Source: Emiliania huxleyi CCMP1516 (Eukaryota; Haptophyta; Isochrysidales; Noelaerhabdaceae). Taken from it: DNA of 64,000 nucleotides. Below are positions 58,693 to 64,000 of the stretch, piece by piece; positions within the stretch are counted from its first letter, which is position 1; every line of letters starts with the position of its first letter. A program made the position numbers and the translations under genes. The notes under the pieces were generated by a model. That model was given only the letters and a program-made list of their open reading frames with translations, was not told where the DNA came from and ran no database searches. The stretch lies in assembly GCF_000372725.1 (NCBI RefSeq), contig NW_005199045.1:185261-249260 (forward strand), read 5' to 3'.

Positions 58693-59490
58693 GTGGAGGG
58701 ACGCGGCCAGAAAGAGGGCGGGCGCCGAGTTAGTTTCGAAAGCCGGCGCTTTCGCGCGTTCGAAGGGGGCTTTGTCGCGGAATTTGTGCAAAATGGACAA
58801 AATTTGCGCGCGAAAGCCGAAATGGCACCGCAGGCGGCGTGTGTGCACGAGGGCGGCGGCGTCGAGCGCCGAGCAGCACACCACGAGCGCGAGCGGCAGC
58901 GCCGACAACGGGAGGCGGCGGGCGGCTCGACCGAGCCGGCGGCGGAGGAGGCGACGGACGTCGAGGCGGTGAGCGCCGCGGACGTGCTGGCCGGCGTGGA
59001 GGAGAGCGGCCCGAACTACGCCCTTCCGACGGCGAGGGACGGCCGGAGGGAGCGGCGGGAGCGGCTGCGGGTGGACGAGACGGCGAAGCAGGCGGGGCAC
59101 ACCATCGTGGAGACGGGAACGCACGTCGAGATCCTGGGTGAGCAAGGCTTGTGGTGGCCGGCCACCATCGCGGGGCGGGAGGAGGACGTGGACGGCCGGC
59201 TCGTGCACGAGGTCGAATACGACGGCTGCCAGGGCGAGCAGTACTGGCACATGCTTGACGACGAGCAGTGGCGGCGCGCGACCGCGATGCCGACGCCAGC
59301 CAACGGCACGAATGCGGCGGCCTCCACCGAGGGCGAGGAGAGCGGCGGCGAGGAGGGCGGCGGCGAGGAGAGCGGCGGCGAGGAGGACGCAGTCGCCACG
59401 GGGACGCGAGCGGGCGCGCAAACTGGCCGACCTGCTCGATGGAATGGACGACGAGCGGCAGGAGGAGGCCATGCGGTAGCCCCTGCATGA
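58693..59490 (+). CDS. Hypothetical protein with Tudor/Agenet-like domain
   Basis: ATG 58693, stop 59488-59490, 265 residues. The likely folded core, about residues 140-200, reads GTHVEILGEQGLWWPATIAG, VHEVEYDGCQGEQYWHMLDD and EQWRRA. The pattern (strand, WW-P-x-T/A, V-x-Y-D-G, W-x-x-L-D) is like plant Tudor/Agenet-type chromatin-reader domains. This is a resemblance, not a firm match. N- and C-termini are charged and low in complexity. ATG 58822 (MAPQAACVHE) is an alternative start. The gene follows the zinc-knuckle-like gene on the same strand. Confidence 0.5.
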   Translation: MEGRGQKEGGRRVSFESRRFRAFEGGFVAEFVQNGQNLRAKAEMAPQAACVHEGGGVERRAAHHERERQRRQREAAGGSTEPAAEEATDVEAVSAADVLAGVEESGPNYALPTARDGRRERRERLRVDETAKQAGHTIVETGTHVEILGEQGLWWPATIAGREEDVDGRLVHEVEYDGCQGEQYWHMLDDEQWRRATAMPTPANGTNAAASTEGEESGGEEGGGEESGGEEDAVATGTRAGAQTGRPARWNGRRAAGGGHAVAPA

Positions 59491-59808
59491 GCCCTGTGCG
59501 ACGTTGACTCACCGAGCGGCGCTCCGACTCCATCGAGGCGCTCCGACTCCATCGTCGAGGCTCCGATTCCATTTTGCGCGTTTTTTAGGGCCTCCCCACC
59601 CGGCGTACAAAAAAGTAAAAAGAAGCCCATCCAGGGGGGCGCGGGAGGCATCGGATTTCTACGCTTTCTTTTAGGCGCGTAAGGCCGAAGGGTGGCGCCG
59701 CAGCGATAGAGGGTCGCGTGGCAATACGCCCGCATTTGGCCACGTAACACGACGTACAAAGCGGGCACATCACAGACGATGAGTGAGGGAGGTCGCGCGG
59801 GATCTCAT
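59491..59808. other. Intergenic region with short repeats
   Basis: GGCGCTCCGACTCCATCG is repeated about three times (59518-59570, last copy degenerate). No gene seen. Confidence 0.6.
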
Positions 59809-62109
59809 CTAGGGCGCGCGAAAGTAGAGGCGGTATGCGGGCAAAGCTTGTACCTCGTTTCCGCACACAAGCTCGTCATAGTCCATGACGGCCCCGTTGC
59901 GCGCTCCGTCCATGCACTCGTAGTTGTTTGCCGCCGAAACGAATGCATAGTGCGAGTTGAACTGCGGCTGCAGCGCTCGGTCTTTGAGCTTGCTGCTGCT
60001 CGTCAAATTGCTTGGTCGCGCGTAGTCAGGCTTGCGGCTCACCGGGTAGACCATCCCGGGCGCGACGAAAGCAGCGATGAGAACGTGCTCGCCGGCGGAG
60101 TTTGGCGGGTTTGGCTGCTCCTTGAACTCGCCCGTGGCGTAGCGGCAAGCGCACTCGGCGTAGGTGGTCAAGTAAAGTCCGCGGCCAAACCATGGCTCGT
60201 CGCGGTAAGGCACGACGGCGAAGCCATTCTTGCACACGTTGTCCGCTACGGCGTGCGAGCAGCCGTGCAGCGCAAGCATGATGTTTTGGTTCTGCAGCCG
60301 GTCGCGAGGCAGGAAGCGCGCACGGAGCTGCGCAAACACCGCCGCCTTCTCGCCGGTGCGGTCGCCACCGGGGTAGATCGGGTTGAAGGGGCCGGGATTG
60401 GTGCCCGACGAGCGTCGCGAATCCATCTGCTCGACGAGGTTGTAAAAGGCCTGGCGGTCGCTAGCCGGCACGTCGATCGCCTCGATGCGCGTCAGCGTGA
60501 AGCCCATCGGGAGCATGTCCTGGTTCGGGCCCGCCTGGCGCCCCCGCCCACCCTCCGCCCACAGCCGGCGGAGCATCGACACCTCTGTACCAAACGGCGA
60601 AGCCGGCCCCGCCGCACGCCAGATGTCGAGGCTGGAGTAGCAGCGCCGGCGCGCACCCTGGTACTGGCTGTTGAAGTGGGTGAGTGGTCCAGCAGCCACG
60701 GACAGCAAGCCGCCGCCAGGCGAGCTGCTGTCAACAAGCCTGTCGATGGCGGACGCCTGCGCAGACTGGGACGCGGCCCTCAGCTGCGCAATCTCTGCCT
60801 GAAGCCGCGCATTTGTCTGCTGGGCAGCAGTCAGCTGTTGCTGAAGTCCCTGCTGGCCTTGCTGGGAGGCCTGCGCACGCCGCTCCGCCTCCTCCCGCTG
60901 CTCCTGCATCTGCAGCGCCCGCTGCTCGGCGCGCCGGCGCGCCCGCTCAGCCTCAGCGAGCTCAGCAGCAGAGGGAGGTGGCGTCACCACTGCTGGCGGC
61001 GGTGGCGGTGGCGGCGCTGGAGCGGCGGGGGCGAAGGCGCCGAGGTCGCCGAGCAGATGGCGGATCGCCTCGGAGACGGTTGCGTGGCAAGGGGCGTGGG
61101 AGGTGCCAGCTGCAACGAGGGCGGCAAGGCCACCCGCGCCAAGGACGGCCTGCTTGCCCGCGTCGCTGTCCTCGGCCATGTTGTACAGCGCGTCGCAGCC
61201 AGCCCGCTGCAGCTCCATATCCGCAGCGTGTCCGCCCATCGCCGCCACCACAGCCGTGGCCCCGCCCGCGTCAACCACCGCCTGCCTGCGCGCGTCCCTG
61301 CCGGCAGCCATGTTCTGCAGCGCGCCGCAGCCAGCCCGCTGCAGCTTCGCGTCTGCAGCGTGTCTGCCCATCGCCGCTACCACAGCCGCAAGCCCGCCCG
61401 CGTCCACCACCGCCTGCTGGAACGCGTCGCAGCCAAAATAAGCCATCCCCATGGTCTCCAGAGCGCCGCAGCCAGCCCGCTGCAGCTCCACGTCTGCAGC
61501 GTGTCTGCCCATCGCCGCCACCACAGCCGTAGCCCCGCCTGCGTCCACCACCGCCCGCTTGCACGCGTCCATCACCGCCTGCTTGCGCGCGTAGCAGCCG
61601 GCAGCCATGTTGCGCAGCGCAAAGCAGCCAGCCCGCTGCACCTCCTCATCTGTAGCGTGTCTGCCCATCGCCGCCACCACAGCCGCTGGCCCGCCCGCGT
61701 CCACCACCGCCTGCTTGCGCGCGTCCCTGCCGGCAGCCATGTTGCGCAGCGCAAAGCAACCAGCCCGCTGCACCTCCTCATCTGTAGCGTGTCTGCCCAT
61801 CGCCGCCACCACAGCCGCGAGCCCGCCCGCGTCCACCACCGCCTGCTCGCGCGCTTCGTTGTATGTCGCCAAGACGCCTCCCACAACGTCGCAGCCTAAT
61901 GTCTGCACTACCACGTCTGTAGCGTGTCCGCCCATCGCCGCCACCACAGCCGCGAGCCCGCCCGCTTCCACCACCGCCTGCTTGCACGCGCCGCTGCCGT
62001 CAGGACCCCCAATTTGAAGCAACGTGCTGCAGCCGTCCCGCTGCAGCTGTACGTTGGAGATATGCTCACGCATTGACGCCACCACTGCTGCGGGCTCTTG
62101 CGCGTCCAT
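59809..62109 (-). CDS. Armadillo-repeat / coiled-coil / PARP-type ADP-ribosyltransferase fusion, 766 aa
   Basis: Transfers ADP-ribose from NAD+. ATG 62109 (MDAQEPAAVVASM) is chosen because upstream codons are low-complexity and include an inverted repeat. Residues 1-360: about seven to eight armadillo-like units with the core VVDAGGLAAVVAAMGRHA and LQRAGCGALQNMA. Then a Pro run and a coiled coil (AELAEAERARRRAEQRALQM). The C-terminal about 250 residues form the catalytic domain: IMLALHGCSHAVADNVCKNG (H), PWFGRGLYLTTYAECACRYA (Y), VLIAAFVAPGMVYPV, and YDELVCGNEVQALPAYRL (E in DEL). The H-Y-E triad is therefore present, consistent with poly- or oligo-ADP-ribosylation. No WWE, BRCT or zinc-finger PARP modules are seen. 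The ARM units are very similar in DNA, so recently expanded. Single exon. Confidence 0.88.
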   Translation of the reverse strand: MDAQEPAAVVASMREHISNVQLQRDGCSTLLQIGGPDGSGACKQAVVEAGGLAAVVAAMGGHATDVVVQTLGCDVVGGVLATYNEAREQAVVDAGGLAAVVAAMGRHATDEEVQRAGCFALRNMAAGRDARKQAVVDAGGPAAVVAAMGRHATDEEVQRAGCFALRNMAAGCYARKQAVMDACKRAVVDAGGATAVVAAMGRHAADVELQRAGCGALETMGMAYFGCDAFQQAVVDAGGLAAVVAAMGRHAADAKLQRAGCGALQNMAAGRDARRQAVVDAGGATAVVAAMGGHAADMELQRAGCDALYNMAEDSDAGKQAVLGAGGLAALVAAGTSHAPCHATVSEAIRHLLGDLGAFAPAAPAPPPPPPPAVVTPPPSAAELAEAERARRRAEQRALQMQEQREEAERRAQASQQGQQGLQQQLTAAQQTNARLQAEIAQLRAASQSAQASAIDRLVDSSSPGGGLLSVAAGPLTHFNSQYQGARRRCYSSLDIWRAAGPASPFGTEVSMLRRLWAEGGRGRQAGPNQDMLPMGFTLTRIEAIDVPASDRQAFYNLVEQMDSRRSSGTNPGPFNPIYPGGDRTGEKAAVFAQLRARFLPRDRLQNQNIMLALHGCSHAVADNVCKNGFAVVPYRDEPWFGRGLYLTTYAECACRYATGEFKEQPNPPNSAGEHVLIAAFVAPGMVYPVSRKPDYARPSNLTSSSKLKDRALQPQFNSHYAFVSAANNYECMDGARNGAVMDYDELVCGNEVQALPAYRLYFRAP

Positions 62110-62170
62110 CGGGCCCAAGCGTCGCCTCGGCCGGGCGCGGTAGAGGGTGAGACGGTGGATGGGGTGAAGG

Positions 62171-62284
62171 GGGGGACCGGGGGGGACGCACCCGTCTTCA
62201 CCCTTGGGTTTCTTGCCGTCGTCCCTCCCAGTGAGCTGGGAGGGGGTCCCAAGGGTGAAGACCACGTCCCTCCCCGGTCCCCCC
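62171..62284. repeat. Large inverted repeat upstream of the ARM-PARP gene
   Basis: GGGGGACCGGGGGGGACG and TCTTCACCCTTGGG on the left pair with CCCAAGGGTGAAGA and CGTCCCTCCCCGGTCCCC on the right; a smaller CCTCCCAG/CTGGGAGG hairpin sits in the middle. Confidence 0.85.
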
Positions 62285-62725
62285 TGGTTCCCGTACACCC
62301 TCCCCCTCCCCCGCGCGCAGCGCGGCCTCCGCAGCGGCGCGCAGCGCCGCTGCACCCCGCCGGCGGCGGGAGCGCCGCAGGCGGCTCGACAGAGCCCCTT
62401 GCACTAGCCACGACGACACACTAGAGCCGGGGCGGCCTTACGCCCACCTTTTAATCCCCAAACACACGCCACCCCGCTAGTTCTAGCATCGTTCGCCCCG
62501 CCCCGTCCAGGGGCAGGCTGCCATGCCGCAAAGTGCGCGTCACAGACCTGTGAGCCAGGACGGAAAAGGTGTGAGTGAACGGCGCGCAGGTGGCAAGGAG
62601 GGCGGGAGGGCGGGAGGGCGGGGAGCGGTGAGGGCGGCGAGGGCGGTGAGAGAGGGGAGGGCCGCGCGCACCCGGTCGGCAGCTCTGACCTCTGCTGAGT
62701 TGTTCTCTCCCCCCCCTCCCAAGAG

Positions 62726-62803
<78 letters not shown>

Positions 62804-63486
62804 CCCCCCCCCTCTCTCTCCTCTCGGTCTGACCCAGGGAAGTCTCTCGGCATCGCGCGGCCCATGATCGCGCCACGGACCCCACGGACCCGCAGCCAGA
62901 GCGCTGCGACAGTGGAAAGCGCCGGGCGGCAACGAAATAGTGCAGTGTCGTGATTTAAAAAGCGCCCACTACTTCTCTTCCTACCACCTGGTGGTGCGAT
63001 GGGCTCTCGAGGATGGGCTCCCTCCCGGCGGGTGTGTTCGTGCGGGGCGGCGAAGGGCGGGGGCGCGCAGAGCAGAGGCTCGACGGCCCTCGGCTCGTCG
63101 AGGTTGGAGAAAGGGAAGGGGGGGTCGGGTGGTCGGCGAGGGGGTAGTTAGTCGCAGGGCGTATAGGGTCGAGACCTGGTCCGAGCCTGAAGCTGGCTGT
63201 CTCTTTCTCGCTTGGGGACCCGCTGTGTGGTGCGGGGCGCGGGCCCACCTGCACACAGCTGGGACGACGGCAATATGAACACCCAGGCGGGACGAACGGC
63301 AGATACACACACATTCAGGACATAATGTACACACGCAAGTTTGAGAGCGAGCTGTGTGATCGAAGAGAAGGCAGAAGCCACACACCATACCAGTACTGCC
63401 GCTAACTTATACTCTGCGGTTTGTTTGTCACAATAATGATCAAGTGTGCAGCAGATTCACGCTGCCCGCCAGTGGCGCCTCAGTGC
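62285..63486. other. 1.2-kb region without a supported gene
   Basis: Contains a long CT microsatellite (62728-62820) with a C10 run. The frames across it are simple-sequence artefacts. No RNA gene recognised. Confidence 0.5.
62728..62820. repeat. (CT)n microsatellite
   Basis: About 36 CT units plus C10. Confidence 0.95.
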
Positions 63487-63973
63487 TCACAGCCCAAGGG
63501 GGCGAACGTCAGCGGCAGCCATCGTCGGCGGCTCGGAGGTGTCGAGCGGCGGCATTGGCGTCCCGTCCTCCGTCTTGCCTACCAGGGGGCTAGGGCACCA
63601 CTCACGATTACGGCCGCACGAGTCCCTCTCCGCCACCACTGCACTCGCGCCCCAAAAGTCGTCGGGTAAGTTGCCATCGAGGTCGCTCGCCCAGCAGGCG
63701 GCCTGCGGCGAGGCGAGAGGCGCAGGCAGTGTGCGTGCGCCCCGTCCAGCCGCACTCACAGCTGTGCTGTGGTCTGGAGCTTGTGGGGGGGACGCAACAG
63801 GCGGCTGCGGAGCTCCCGCGCAAGCAAGGTCACACCGCGGGCGGCGGCTGGGGGCTCCGCGAGACAGCACGCGCCTGGTACTGCTTGCAGATGACCTCCC
63901 AGTTGGGGGTGTGCATCTCCCTCGCCCGGTGGTTGTCGAGCGGGATGAGCCGCACCATCTCGTCCACCCTAGC
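63487..63973 (-). CDS. 3' part of a hypothetical gene running in from the window's end
   Basis: An exon beginning after the acceptor GAGCTAG (63970-63976, minus strand) reads VDEMVRLIPLDNHRAREMHT and NWEVICKQYQARAVS. A second segment near 63690-63487 reads CWASDLDGNLPDDFWGASAV and RDSCGRNREWCPSPLVGKTE to a stop at 63487. The two are in different frames and need an intron between about 63850 and 63710. The upstream exons lie beyond the window, which ends in a G run. No family recognised. Confidence 0.45.
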
Positions 63974-64000
63974 TCACGCGGGGGGGGGGGGGGGGGGGGA

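Noticed and set aside
62404-62932. Arg-Glu repeat proteins on the minus strand
   Set aside because: Translations of the CT microsatellite in three frames.
1-64000. tRNA and rRNA genes
   Set aside because: I looked for tRNA A/B-box and rRNA core sequences on both strands and recognised none; a covariance-model scan would be needed to be certain.

Overview
The window looks like nuclear DNA of a haptophyte alga, most probably Emiliania (Gephyrocapsa) huxleyi or a close relative. This is inferred from very high GC, a fucoxanthin-chlorophyll a/c protein, intron-rich genes with many GC-AG junctions, alanine-rich proteins, dense transposon remnants and one assembly gap (51845-52554). All gene models come from reading the sequence by eye. 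The best check is that the spliced models of the enoyl-CoA hydratase, BCS1-like, RMD1-like, RDM1-like and peroxiredoxin-like genes keep the reading frame across every modelled junction and rebuild family motifs.

Layout. 0-10 kb: end of an Ala-rich membrane protein, a multi-exon glycosyltransferase (minus), a hypothetical ORF, a sulfotransferase, a LINE 3' end, a peroxiredoxin-like gene and a coiled-coil/J-like gene or gene pair. 10-17 kb: a TIR transposon with a 7-bp target duplication, a fucoxanthin-chlorophyll protein gene (minus), a decayed non-LTR retrotransposon with an RNase H domain, and a propeller-like fragment. 17-31 kb: a second coiled-coil repeat protein, a hypothetical Cys-cluster protein, an AGC-like kinase (minus), a lipase-like fragment, a secreted root-cap/VWD-like protein (minus), LINE tails, a YqgF/RuvX resolvase and mitochondrial enoyl-CoA hydratase. 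31-41 kb: a sulfotransferase-like protein (minus), a BCS1-type AAA ATPase, an RMD1/RMND1-family membrane protein, a TIR element, a kinase N-lobe fragment and an RDM1-like protein. 41-49 kb: mostly mobile or repeated DNA (three TIR families, a small MITE, CTGACAGC arrays) with two hypothetical genes. 49-64 kb: an F-box/RCC1 protein (minus), a GH47 alpha-mannosidase (minus) split by the gap, two hypothetical proteins, an ARM-repeat/PARP fusion (minus) and the edge of one more gene.

There are no operons. Several genes point to organelles (enoyl-CoA hydratase, BCS1, RMD1/RMND1, YqgF, fucoxanthin-chlorophyll protein) and several to secretion or glycans (sulfotransferases, glycosyltransferase, GH47, root-cap protein), but nothing suggests they form one pathway.

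The most notable signal is in the introns. Many are bordered by a direct duplication: the first bases of the intron are repeated as the first bases of the next exon, from 4 bp up to 35 bp. Three introns in two neighbouring genes end with the same 37-bp module, placed exactly at the acceptor AG. Several introns are 67-74 bp long, and many of the longer ones hold private 10-11-bp tandem arrays. Together this looks like recent, introner-like intron gain.
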